This document shows, piece by piece, positions 7,901-17,096 of a DNA stretch of 31,834 bases (within the stretch, counting starts at the first letter, position 1; each line of letters begins with the position of its first letter). The position numbers and the translations under genes are program-made. The notes beneath the pieces are model-generated. The model worked only from the letters and a program-made list of their open reading frames with translations. It was not told where the DNA came from and did not search any database. Source of the DNA: Promethearchaeota archaeon (GTDB taxonomy: Archaea; Asgardarchaeota; Lokiarchaeia; Sigyniarchaeales; SOKP01); the NCBI GenBank assembly GCA_030615145.1, contig JAUWZT010000005.1, positions 1 through 31,834 on the forward strand, given 5' to 3'.

Positions 7901-9895
7901 ATGATTGCTAATTTCAAAATTGAATCTGAGTTTCAACCTAGTGGAGATCAACCTAAGGCAATAAAAAATTTAGCCGGAAACATAAAAGGCGGACAAAAGT
8001 TTCAAACTCTTTTAGGTGCGACAGGTACTGGCAAAACATTTTCTATTGCACAAGTCATACAAAAAATCCAAAAACCTACGTTAGTAATGGCACCTAACAA
8101 AACATTGGCTGCGCAGTTGTATAATGAACTAAAAGAATTATTCCCCCATAATACCGTCCATTATTTTGTTTCATATTACGATTACTACCAACCAGAAGCA
8201 TATATGCCGGTAACAGGGTTGTACATTGAGAAAGATTTTAGCGTAAATGAAGAGATTGAAAGGTTAAGATTAGCTGCTACCCATGCAATTCGGACCCGAA
8301 ATGATGTTATAATAGTCGCAACGGTTTCTTGCATTTACGGGATTGGAGACCCAAAAGTTTGGACGGCCATCTCTATAAATCTCGAAGTTGGTCAAATTAT
8401 TAAGAGAAAGGACATCATCAAGAGATTAATATTAATGAATTATGAGAGGAAAGATATCGATTTTAGACCAGGGGTCCTAAGAGTTAGAGGAGACATAATA
8501 GATATCTTTCCAGCTTATTTAGATACTGCTATTCGTATATCCTTATTTGGAGATGAAATCGAATCTATTCAAGAAATTCATCACATATCAAATAATATAA
8601 TAAAAAAGTTATCTAATTGCAGAATTTTTCCAGCAACTCACTTTATTATACCTGAAGAAAATAAAGCAAAAGCCTTGGTTTCAATAGAAGAAGAGTTAGA
8701 AATCCAAATAGCAAAATTCATGAAGGAAAAAAAATATGCAGAAGCACAATGGATTGAGAAAAGAACTAAATTTGATCTTGAGATGATGAGGGAAATGGGA
8801 TGGTGTAAGGGAGTAGAAAATTATTCTAGACACTTAGACGGAAGACCTCCTGGTAGTCCTCCCATGTGCTTGATCGATTATTTTCCAAAAGATTTTTTAA
8901 TTGTTGTAGATGAAAGCCACATAACAATTCCGCAAATTCATGGAATGATAGGTGGAGATAGATCGAGAAAAAAGAATCTTGTGGACTTTGGGTGGAGATT
9001 ACCATCGGCATACGATAATAGACCTTTAAAATTCGAAGAATGGGAATCAAAGATAAAGTATATAATTTTTATGAGTGCAACTCCAGGAAATTGGGAGTTA
9101 GAAAAGAGTAGTGGTGTTTCCGCAGAACAAATAATTAGACCGACTGGATTAGTTGATCCTGAAGTGGAGATTCGTCCTGCAAAAAATCAGATTGATGATC
9201 TCTTAGATGAAATTCGAAAAGTGATTAAAAACAAAGGGAGAATTTTAGTAACCACTCTTACAAAACGAATGTCAGAAGATATAGCGGAATATTACGCTGA
9301 ACTTGGTTTAAAGATTGCTTACTTACATTCTGAAGTAGGTACAGTAGAAAGATTTGAAATATTAAGATCTCTAAGGGATGGAACTTATGATATTATAGTT
9401 GGGATTAATCTACTAAGAGAAGGATTAGATTTGCCTGAAGTACAACTAGTTGCTATTTTAGATGCTGATAAATTAGGGTTTCTGAGAGATGCAAGATCGC
9501 TAATTCAAACTATTGGAAGAGCTTCGCGAAACATAGATGGAAGGGCAATTTTATACGCAGGGAAAATTACTACCGCGATGAAGGCGGCAATAGACGAAAC
9601 TAACAGAAGAAGAAAGAAACAAACAGATTATAACCAAAAAAATAATATTACGCCTCAAACGATAAAGAAAAGCATTTTAAATTCACTTTCAGAAGAGAAG
9701 GAATTCAAGGAGAAAGAAACATCCAAATTAAAGAGAAAAATTAAGGATAAGATTGAAGAGTTAGAAAAAGAAGGAGATAAAGATTTAATTATTCATTATC
9801 TTGAAAACAAAATGTTCTTGGCAGCTAAAGAACTTAGGTTTGAAGATGCTGCTTACTTAAGAGATAAAATAAGGGCAATAAAGGAAGATTATTAA
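7901..9895 (+). CDS. uvrB: Excinuclease ABC subunit B
   Basis: This 664-residue protein is a full-length UvrB, the damage-verifying helicase of bacterial-type nucleotide excision repair. It starts with the family N terminus (FQPSGDQPKAI), Walker A is GATGTGKT (39-46), the damage-inserting beta-hairpin begins at YYDYYQPEAYMP (92-103), the Walker B/DEAD-like motif is VVDESH near 335-340, and the helicase motif GINLLREGLDLPEV lies near 500. The C-terminal UVR segment (about 620-660, ending in LRFEDAAYLRDKIR) normally contacts UvrA or UvrC. uvrA follows 54 bp downstream on the same strand, a probable operon. Archaea with UvrABC are generally thought to have acquired it from bacteria; no uvrC is in the window. 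Confidence 0.98.
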   Translation: MIANFKIESEFQPSGDQPKAIKNLAGNIKGGQKFQTLLGATGTGKTFSIAQVIQKIQKPTLVMAPNKTLAAQLYNELKELFPHNTVHYFVSYYDYYQPEAYMPVTGLYIEKDFSVNEEIERLRLAATHAIRTRNDVIIVATVSCIYGIGDPKVWTAISINLEVGQIIKRKDIIKRLILMNYERKDIDFRPGVLRVRGDIIDIFPAYLDTAIRISLFGDEIESIQEIHHISNNIIKKLSNCRIFPATHFIIPEENKAKALVSIEEELEIQIAKFMKEKKYAEAQWIEKRTKFDLEMMREMGWCKGVENYSRHLDGRPPGSPPMCLIDYFPKDFLIVVDESHITIPQIHGMIGGDRSRKKNLVDFGWRLPSAYDNRPLKFEEWESKIKYIIFMSATPGNWELEKSSGVSAEQIIRPTGLVDPEVEIRPAKNQIDDLLDEIRKVIKNKGRILVTTLTKRMSEDIAEYYAELGLKIAYLHSEVGTVERFEILRSLRDGTYDIIVGINLLREGLDLPEVQLVAILDADKLGFLRDARSLIQTIGRASRNIDGRAILYAGKITTAMKAAIDETNRRRKKQTDYNQKNNITPQTIKKSILNSLSEEKEFKEKETSKLKRKIKDKIEELEKEGDKDLIIHYLENKMFLAAKELRFEDAAYLRDKIRAIKEDY

Positions 9896-9939
9896 ATAAA
9901 AGCGTGAAATTTTTCTTTTATTGTAAATTGAAGGTTAAT

Positions 9940-9944
9940 AGGAG
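9940..9944 (+). promoter_or_regulatory. Shine-Dalgarno site of uvrA
   Basis: AGGAG ends five bases before the ATG at 9950. Clear ribosome-binding sites are rare in this window, so this one supports translation of uvrA as the second gene of a uvrB-uvrA transcript and fixes its start. Confidence 0.6.
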
Positions 9945-9949
9945 CAACC

Positions 9950-12823
9950 ATGATTGTAGATTCTATAATTATAAAAGGAGCTAGGCAAAACAACTTAAAA
10001 AACATAGATGTTGTAATTCCAAGAAATAAATTAGTGGTAATTACCGGAATTAGTGGAAGTGGAAAGTCATCGCTTGCTATGGACACCCTGTATGCGGAGG
10101 GACAACGAAGGTTTCTTGAATCTTTATCAAGCTATGCCAGACAATTTCTTGGTGAAATGGATAAACCAGATGTAGATTCAATAGAAGGATTATCTCCTGC
10201 TATAGCTATAGAACAAAAACCCTTGTCAAAGAATCCTCGAAGTACGGTAGGGACGGTCACAGAAATATATGATTATTACAGACTATTATTTGCCAATGTT
10301 GGGATTCCTCACTGTCCTAATTGTGGCAAAGAAATAAGACCGCAAACACCTCAACAAATTATTCAACAAATATTAGATTCTATAGAAGAGAATCAAAAAT
10401 TTATCGTTAAAGCACCCGTTATCCGAGATCGAAAGGGTGAATATAAGGATCTTCTTAAAGATCTCAAAAAACAAGGATATGTCCGGGTTGAGGTAGATGG
10501 GATTCAATATACTTTAGACGAAGAAATCCCTATGGACAAGAATGTAAAGCATAATATTAATGTAATTATTGATAGATTAGTAATGAAAAAGGATATCAAA
10601 ACCAGATTAGCAGATTCAATCGAAAACGCTTTAAATCTAGCGGATGGAATCATTGTTGTAGAAGTTCTTGACAAGGAAGAACAAATTTATTCTGAACATT
10701 TAGCGTGCGTTGATTGTAGCATTTCTTTTCCACCTATTAACCATAAAATGTTCTCATTTAACATACCACATGGTAGTTGCAAATATTGTAGTGGATTAGG
10801 AACTGTAATGGAATTCGATTACGAATTGGTATTAGGAAAAGATTCTGATGTTCCACTTCAAGAAACTCCGATTAGAAACATACCTGGTTTTGGTACTTTA
10901 ACGGGATATTTTTGGCAATCCGTAAGACAAGTTGCTGAACATTACAAGTTTGATACCGATAAAACAGCGATAAAGAATATCGATCCAAAAAAGCTGCATA
11001 AGATATTATTTGGAACGGAAGAGGAAGTAATAGAATTCCATTTCGAAAGCGAAAACAATGGTTTTGGAAATCAAAAAAATGAAATAAAATCGTCGTATCA
11101 TGTTGCTAGACCTTTCGAAGGGCTAATTCCTATGTTGCATAGAAGATATATGGAAACACGTTCAGAGTGGGCTCGCGATATTTACGAAAGTTTTATGAAT
11201 CGAATTGACTGTCCACAGTGTAAAGGTCAAAGACTAAGACCAGAAAGTCTATCAATCATCATAGATAATCTTAATATTGCTGAATTATCCGATTTATCTG
11301 TCAAAGACTCATTAAAATATTTTAAAAAATTAAAGTTGAACGAGCTTCAAAAAAAGATCGTAAAGGATGTATTAAAGGAAATTTTAGATCGATTATCTTT
11401 CTTAGAAAACGTTGGATTGGATTACATAACTTTAAGCCGAAGATCACACACGCTCTCTGTAGGAGAAGCTGAAAGAATTAGGCTGGCGACTCAATTAGGC
11501 TCCCGTCTAGTTGGTGTGTTGTACGTGTTAGATGAACCTTCTGTAGGTTTACACCAACGAGATATTTCACAATTGATACAAATGTTAAAGAAATTAAGAG
11601 ATTTAGGGAATACCGTAATCGTTGTAGAACACGACGATGAAATTATGCGTAATGCCGATCATATTATAGACCTCGGGCCTTTAGCAGGCGAGAACGGGGG
11701 GGAGGTCGTTGCTGAAGGACCTATTGAAGTTATTTTAGAATCAAAAACCTTAACTGGTAAATATTTATCAGGGAAAAAGAAGATTGAAGTTCCTAAAAAA
11801 AGACGAACCATTAACGACGATTTTATTGAAATTAAAGGTGCTCGAGAAAATAACCTAAAAAATATTAATATCAAGATTCCTTTGGGAATATTTACGTGTA
11901 TTACAGGTGTTTCGGGAGCAGGAAAAACAAGTCTGATAATAGAATGTTTATACAAGGGACTACATAATGTTATAAATACTCGCAGTTCGCGTTTAAGCAC
12001 GGGCGATTTTGACGAATTAAAAGGTCACGATAAGATTGATAAAATAATTAACATAGATCAATCTCCAATTGGAAGAACTCCTCGGTCGGTCCCAGCCACT
12101 TATACTAAGGCATTAGATTATATAAGAGATATTTTCGCTAGACTTGAAGAATCAAGAGAGAGGGGTTATAAGAAAGGAAGATTCAGCTTCAATACTAAAG
12201 AAGGGCACTGTAAAAAATGTAGAGGTACGGGTTACATTCTTAAAGAGATGTATTTTCTTCCGGATGTTTACATCAGATGCGATTTGTGCAACGGTAAGAG
12301 ATACAACGCTGAAACCTTAGAAATTAAATTTAAGGGGAAAACGATTTCAGATGTACTTAAAATGACTTTTCATCAAGCTCTCGAATTTTTCGATAGCATT
12401 CCAAATTTGAAACGAACCTTAAAAACTGTAGTTGATGTAGGTTTAGGGTATCTCGAGTTAGGACAATCCTCAACAACTCTAAGCGGGGGAGAATCTCAGC
12501 GGATAAAAATAGCGAGAGAATTGAGGAAAACTAGTACTGGAAATACTTTATATATTCTTGACGAACCAACAACCGGCCTTCACATGTATGATATTCAATT
12601 TTTATTGAAAGTGCTTCATAATTTAGTAGATAAAGGCAATACAGTAGTAATTATAGAACATAACATGGAAATAATAAAATCTGTAGATTATTTAATAGAT
12701 CTTGGACCTGAGGGTGGAGAAAAAGGCGGAGAATTAGTCGTAAAAGGGACGCCAGAAGAGATTATCGATAATAAAACTTCATATACAGCAAAATATCTTA
12801 AGAGATATTTAAATCATAATTAA
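9950..12823 (+). CDS. uvrA: Excinuclease ABC subunit A
   Basis: This 957-residue protein has normal UvrA length and architecture: two ABC ATPase modules that scan DNA for damage and load UvrB. The first Walker A is GISGSGKSS (near 32-40). A zinc module CVDC...CKYC begins near residue 253 and a second, CKKC...CDLC, near 753. The two signature motifs are LSVGEAERIRLA (near 502) and LSGGESQRIKIA. The first has valine where UvrA normally has glycine (LSGGE), and the second Walker A reads GVSGAGKTS in place of the usual GVSGSGKSS. Walker B regions VLDEPSVGLH and ILDEPTTGLH are intact. It follows uvrB on the same strand. Function is secure by family; the signature substitution may alter ATP use at one site. 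Confidence 0.98.
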   Translation: MIVDSIIIKGARQNNLKNIDVVIPRNKLVVITGISGSGKSSLAMDTLYAEGQRRFLESLSSYARQFLGEMDKPDVDSIEGLSPAIAIEQKPLSKNPRSTVGTVTEIYDYYRLLFANVGIPHCPNCGKEIRPQTPQQIIQQILDSIEENQKFIVKAPVIRDRKGEYKDLLKDLKKQGYVRVEVDGIQYTLDEEIPMDKNVKHNINVIIDRLVMKKDIKTRLADSIENALNLADGIIVVEVLDKEEQIYSEHLACVDCSISFPPINHKMFSFNIPHGSCKYCSGLGTVMEFDYELVLGKDSDVPLQETPIRNIPGFGTLTGYFWQSVRQVAEHYKFDTDKTAIKNIDPKKLHKILFGTEEEVIEFHFESENNGFGNQKNEIKSSYHVARPFEGLIPMLHRRYMETRSEWARDIYESFMNRIDCPQCKGQRLRPESLSIIIDNLNIAELSDLSVKDSLKYFKKLKLNELQKKIVKDVLKEILDRLSFLENVGLDYITLSRRSHTLSVGEAERIRLATQLGSRLVGVLYVLDEPSVGLHQRDISQLIQMLKKLRDLGNTVIVVEHDDEIMRNADHIIDLGPLAGENGGEVVAEGPIEVILESKTLTGKYLSGKKKIEVPKKRRTINDDFIEIKGARENNLKNINIKIPLGIFTCITGVSGAGKTSLIIECLYKGLHNVINTRSSRLSTGDFDELKGHDKIDKIINIDQSPIGRTPRSVPATYTKALDYIRDIFARLEESRERGYKKGRFSFNTKEGHCKKCRGTGYILKEMYFLPDVYIRCDLCNGKRYNAETLEIKFKGKTISDVLKMTFHQALEFFDSIPNLKRTLKTVVDVGLGYLELGQSSTTLSGGESQRIKIARELRKTSTGNTLYILDEPTTGLHMYDIQFLLKVLHNLVDKGNTVVIIEHNMEIIKSVDYLIDLGPEGGEKGGELVVKGTPEEIIDNKTSYTAKYLKRYLNHN

Positions 12824-12947
12824 GATTACTACTCTAAATTTAAGTTTATTACTATTCATTCAATAAATTCTAAATCGATTAATACTTTTTTTAATTATTG
12901 CAAATATTTAGAGAAATTTAATTAATTTTTTCAAATAGTGATTGTAA

Positions 12948-14756
12948 ATGAACGCTGAATCAGAATCCAAAACTATCCGCGCTCCAATAGTTTGTATATT
13001 AGGCCATATAGACCACGGAAAAACCTCGATTCTAGATTACATTCGAGGGACGGTAGTACAGCAAAGAGAAGCCGCTGGAATTACGCAACACATAGGAGCG
13101 TCTTATTTTCCAACAGAAGATGTTAGAGAGTTTTTAAGGAAATCAAAGCAAGAATTTGCTCAAAAAGAAATTCAATTACCTGGAATCCTAGTTATCGACA
13201 CTCCGGGTCACGCCGCGTTTATGAATCTTAGGAAAAGAGGTGGAGCCATTGCGGATATTGCGATTTTAGTAATTGATGTAACCGCTGGAAACATGCCAAT
13301 TACGTGGGAATCCGTTAGAATTTTAAGAGAGCGGAAAGTACCTTTTGTTATTGCAGCTAATAAAATCGATAGGGTTTCTGGGTGGAAATCTACTAAAGAT
13401 GCAGACTTTTTAGATTCATACAATAAGCAAAGACCCCATGTAAAAGATTTTCTTGACGAAAAACTAATACAAATTGGTGTAGATTTCTTACAAGAAGGCT
13501 TCAAAGGAATCGATCGATACGATAAAATAAAAGATTTTACTAAAAAAATAGCTATCGTGCCTACAAGTGCTAAAACCGGAGAAGGAATATCTACTTTATT
13601 AATGGTTTTAATGGGTTTAGTACAGCAATTTTTAACGGAAAATTTGAAGTTCTCGGAAGGTCCCGCTAAAGGCGTTGTTTTGGAAGTGAAGAAAGAAAAA
13701 GGACAAGGCATTACTATGGATGTATTAATTTACGATGGCATCATTAACAAAGGGGACGAATTTATTGTTGGTGGTTTAGAAAAACCTATTAAATCTAAGG
13801 TTCGTGCGTTATTAAGACCCAAACCTTTGGATGAAATAAGAGACCCGCGACAAAAATTTGATTTTGAAGAATCTGTAAGTGCCGCATCAGGAATTAAGAT
13901 TTTAGCCCCCAATATAGACGATGTCGTTGCGGGTTCGCCATTTAGAACCATTGGAACACCTTCTGAGGAAGAAGTGATATATAATGAGATATTGGAAGAA
14001 GTTCAGAATATTCGGATAAAAACAGATAAAGCAGGCGTTGTCTTGAAAGCCGACACTTTAGGATCGCTGGAAGCTTTAGAAAATCATTTTACAAAAAATG
14101 GTGTGAAAATTTGTATTGCCGATGTCGGTTCAATTAAGAAAGAGGATATTATGAATGCAAATTTAGTTAAACTTCTTGATCCATATTCAGCAGTAGTTCT
14201 AGGTTTTAACGTGGCTATCTTGCCCGAAGCTGAGGAACAAGCAATAGCGGATAACGTTAGAATTTTTACAAATAACGTTATATATCGCTTACTTGAAGAT
14301 TATATTGAGTATGCAGAAATAAGAAAAGCCGAGGATACCGCAAAAGGATTAAGCGAATTAGTTTTACCAGCAAAACTAAAGATGATTCCCGATTTTATAT
14401 TTAGAAACTCAGATCCCGCAGTTTTTGGTGTAACTATAGAAGCAGGAACTTTATACCCAAAAGTTCCTTTAATAACTGCTAAAGGAGTAAAAGCTAGAAG
14501 AGTTCACCAAATTCAAGATAAAGGAAAGACAGTAGAGAAAGCTGGAAAAGATACCGAAGTTGCCATTTCTATTCGTGGCATAGAAATAGGAAGGGATATA
14601 GAAAAAGACGAAACCTTATATGTTAATGTACCCGAATCTCATGTAAGGCAATTAATGGGAAAGTTTCTCGATGAATTAACCGTAGATCAAAAGCAAGCTT
14701 TACGAGAATATATTATTATCCAACGTAAACTCCAACATCCTTGGTGGGGAATGTAA
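12948..14756 (+). CDS. infB: Translation initiation factor aIF5B
   Basis: The 602-residue protein is the archaeal/eukaryotic type of IF2, a GTPase that promotes subunit joining and initiator tRNA placement. G1 is GHIDHGKTS (19-27), switch I contains GITQHIGA, G3 is DTPGH (about 84-88), and G4 is NKID (about 137-140). The length matches aIF5B without the long N-terminal extension of eukaryotic eIF5B, and the C-terminal part (IRGIEIGRDIEKDETLYV, then the helical tail VDQKQALREYI) matches domain IV. A 124-bp AT-rich spacer separates it from uvrA. The next gene's ATG begins 3 bp after its stop, suggesting cotranscription. Confidence 0.97.
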   Translation: MNAESESKTIRAPIVCILGHIDHGKTSILDYIRGTVVQQREAAGITQHIGASYFPTEDVREFLRKSKQEFAQKEIQLPGILVIDTPGHAAFMNLRKRGGAIADIAILVIDVTAGNMPITWESVRILRERKVPFVIAANKIDRVSGWKSTKDADFLDSYNKQRPHVKDFLDEKLIQIGVDFLQEGFKGIDRYDKIKDFTKKIAIVPTSAKTGEGISTLLMVLMGLVQQFLTENLKFSEGPAKGVVLEVKKEKGQGITMDVLIYDGIINKGDEFIVGGLEKPIKSKVRALLRPKPLDEIRDPRQKFDFEESVSAASGIKILAPNIDDVVAGSPFRTIGTPSEEEVIYNEILEEVQNIRIKTDKAGVVLKADTLGSLEALENHFTKNGVKICIADVGSIKKEDIMNANLVKLLDPYSAVVLGFNVAILPEAEEQAIADNVRIFTNNVIYRLLEDYIEYAEIRKAEDTAKGLSELVLPAKLKMIPDFIFRNSDPAVFGVTIEAGTLYPKVPLITAKGVKARRVHQIQDKGKTVEKAGKDTEVAISIRGIEIGRDIEKDETLYVNVPESHVRQLMGKFLDELTVDQKQALREYIIIQRKLQHPWWGM

Positions 14757-14758
14757 AT

Positions 14759-15382
14759 ATGTCCGAAATCCAAAAATTAACCTCATTATCTAGCAATCAG
14801 CTAAAATTAGCTAGCGAGGTTTTAAGCAATGCTTTTCGAGAAGATCCTGTTTTTTCTAAACTAATCCCCAATGATAAGGAAAGACACAAGACTTTATTCA
14901 AAATTTTTAAATTCCAGATTAAATATTGTTTGAAACATGGTGTAGTTTTATCCACTTCAAACCTAAAAGGAATTTCGTTATGGTTTCCACCTAAAAATGC
15001 ATTTATTTCAATATGGAAATCAATAAAGAGCGGCTCACTTTCTCTTATATTTAAAATTAAATGGAAAAATTTACATATTCTAAGAAAAAACGATGATTTT
15101 TGTGAGGATTTACATAAAAAATTGGTCACAACTCCGCATTGGTATCTATCCACTATTGGTATTGATCCGAAACATCAGGGTAAAGGAATTGGAAGAAGAA
15201 TGTTAAGTTTCATGATAAACCAAATTGCGAGAGACCATAAAACAATTTTTCTTGAGACGAATTCAAAAAGAAATGTTATATTTTATAAACATTTTGGCTT
15301 TCGAAATTTACATAAGGTATTACCTCCCAGACCAAATACTAACCATCGGAGTAGGATAAGGTGCACAATAAAGAAGAATTAA
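14759..15382 (+). CDS. GNAT-family N-acetyltransferase
   Basis: A 207-residue protein whose C-terminal half is a GNAT acetyltransferase fold: the acetyl-CoA binding signature QGKGIGRRML follows the strand STIGIDPKHQ, and later FLETNSKRNVIFYKHFGF is the typical last strand-helix element. The substrate cannot be told; GNAT proteins acetylate amines of small molecules, proteins or RNA. I chose the ATG at 14759; an upstream in-frame TTG at 14741 would overlap the aIF5B gene by 16 bases and is weaker. It probably shares a transcript with aIF5B, but that does not prove a role in translation. Confidence 0.85.
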   Translation: MSEIQKLTSLSSNQLKLASEVLSNAFREDPVFSKLIPNDKERHKTLFKIFKFQIKYCLKHGVVLSTSNLKGISLWFPPKNAFISIWKSIKSGSLSLIFKIKWKNLHILRKNDDFCEDLHKKLVTTPHWYLSTIGIDPKHQGKGIGRRMLSFMINQIARDHKTIFLETNSKRNVIFYKHFGFRNLHKVLPPRPNTNHRSRIRCTIKKN

Positions 15383-15423
15383 TTCTGGTGTTTTAAATTC
15401 CAAAAGGATAAATTTTGAATTCC

Positions 15424-15431
15424 TTTATATT
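15424..15431 (+). promoter_or_regulatory. TATA-box-like element for the CCA-adding enzyme gene
   Basis: TTTATATT lies 46 bases before the ATG at 15477 in a 94-bp spacer after the acetyltransferase stop. This spacing fits a leader of about 20 bases and suggests the gene has its own promoter. Evidence is positional. Confidence 0.35.
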
Positions 15432-15476
15432 ATAACAACAATTTAAACTTTAATCAATCGCTTCAGACTCTTATGT

Positions 15477-16931
15477 ATGACTTTAATAAATGATATTTTT
15501 GAAAATATTTTAAAAGATATTACTCCAACCCAAGAAGAACTCACTCTTATCAACGAAATTTATAAAAAAATCAGGAAGTTATTAGATGAAAAAGCTCAGC
15601 AATTAAATCTTAAATATACAAAAATCGAACCTCAAGGCTCTACTGGAATCAAACAAACGCAATTAAAAAACGACTTCGACATTGATCTCTTTGTTGGGTT
15701 AGATTATGAACTGTATAGCCCAAAATATGATGGCTTAAGCAGAAATAAGTTAAAAAAAGAGTCCAAGAAAGACTTTCTTTATCTGTGTAATAATTGGATA
15801 CTAAAATCATTAATTCTAAAAGAATTTCATAATCCTCGGCTTTTATATGCTGAACATCCATATGTTACTGTAGATTATTTCATTAATAATATCAAAATAA
15901 AAATTGATATTGTTCTCTATTTTGATTTAGAATTAGAATACATAAAAAAATATGGACCTATAACGGCAGTCGATAGATCACCATGGCACGGTCGTTTTAT
16001 AGAAGAGAAATTATCAATAGAGCAGAAAAACGATGTTAGGTTATTAAAGCAATTTTTTAAAGCTAATCACAGTTATGGCGACAAAAGTGCTGTAGGAAAA
16101 GTTGGATTTATTGGGTATAGTGCAGAGTTACTAATATACTATTACGACACCCTACAAAACCTATTAAACAATTTCAAATTCCTTAAAGAAAAACCTAGCG
16201 ATTATTACAATAGAACTTTAAAAGAGTTGAGAAAGATTCAACATTTCCAAAACGATTACATCATCATTACGGATCCTATCGATAAAAATCGAAATGTTGC
16301 TTCCGCAATTTCAGAAAAAGCATATAAATATTGTAATCAGAGAATATTGGATTTTATGAATAACCCGAACATAAGTTTTTTTAAAATTGATAAAATACCT
16401 GAAGTTGAGATTTCTAAGATTGATAAATCTCTCTTAGCTAAAATCTTTATCGTTGAATTAAAAAACGAAAATAAAGAGATACATTATACTATTAATAGAG
16501 ATAAATTATACTCAATCGGTGAAAACATTAAGGTAACCGGAGAAAAAGAATTTTCTCACGCGGAACGATTTGGCAAAATAGAATTTGAAGTCTACTTTGA
16601 AGATGATATTGAAGAATATAATCTAGCTATATTTTGTGAAAAACCTAAAATAACAAAAAATTACGAACGAAGAGGACCTCCAATTAAAGAGAAAAATCAT
16701 GCTAATAAGTTTAGAATAAAAAATCCAAACTTTTTTGAAAGGGACGAATTCTTATGGATAGAATCTGAAAGAGAATACAAAGAATTTCTTAAATTATTAA
16801 AGGATTTTGTCAAAAATAAAATACAAGAGAATCTAAGAGTTGTTAATATTTCAGAATCTTTCAATGTCAAAAGGGATTCAGGTAAAAGGGCAATATATGT
16901 TTTGATAAATATGATTCTTCCACACGTTTAA
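15477..16931 (+). CDS. cca: CCA tRNA nucleotidyltransferase (archaeal class I)
   Basis: This 484-residue enzyme adds or repairs the 3' CCA end of tRNAs without a template. The nucleotidyltransferase signature GSTGIKQTQLKNDFDIDLF is present near 54-72 with the catalytic pair D68 and D70; a third carboxylate is likely the aspartate of IKIDIVLYF near 144. The segment DRSPWHGRFIE and the following helix VRLLKQFFKANHSYG match the archaeal family, as does the YSAELLIYYYDTL core. The protein is somewhat longer than many archaeal homologues (about 440-460). A TATA-like element lies upstream. Class I enzymes resemble poly(A) polymerases and are normal for archaea. Confidence 0.95.
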   Translation: MTLINDIFENILKDITPTQEELTLINEIYKKIRKLLDEKAQQLNLKYTKIEPQGSTGIKQTQLKNDFDIDLFVGLDYELYSPKYDGLSRNKLKKESKKDFLYLCNNWILKSLILKEFHNPRLLYAEHPYVTVDYFINNIKIKIDIVLYFDLELEYIKKYGPITAVDRSPWHGRFIEEKLSIEQKNDVRLLKQFFKANHSYGDKSAVGKVGFIGYSAELLIYYYDTLQNLLNNFKFLKEKPSDYYNRTLKELRKIQHFQNDYIIITDPIDKNRNVASAISEKAYKYCNQRILDFMNNPNISFFKIDKIPEVEISKIDKSLLAKIFIVELKNENKEIHYTINRDKLYSIGENIKVTGEKEFSHAERFGKIEFEVYFEDDIEEYNLAIFCEKPKITKNYERRGPPIKEKNHANKFRIKNPNFFERDEFLWIESEREYKEFLKLLKDFVKNKIQENLRVVNISESFNVKRDSGKRAIYVLINMILPHV

Positions 16932-17096
16932 TCTCCGATAAAGACATTGAATAAAAATAAATAATTTAAACAAGGAGTTCTGAAATAGACATTTTATTGC
17001 CTAAATACATAAAATTTTTATTTTTTCTCGTATTTTCCTTCTCAATTATTGAAAATGAATTAAATAAAAATTAAAGTAGTTTAAAGTGAATTTACA

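Noticed and set aside
13208..13711. Long open frame antisense to the aIF5B gene (167 codons)
   Set aside because: It mirrors a well-conserved gene, has no recognisable protein motif and no start signals; antisense openness follows from codon use.
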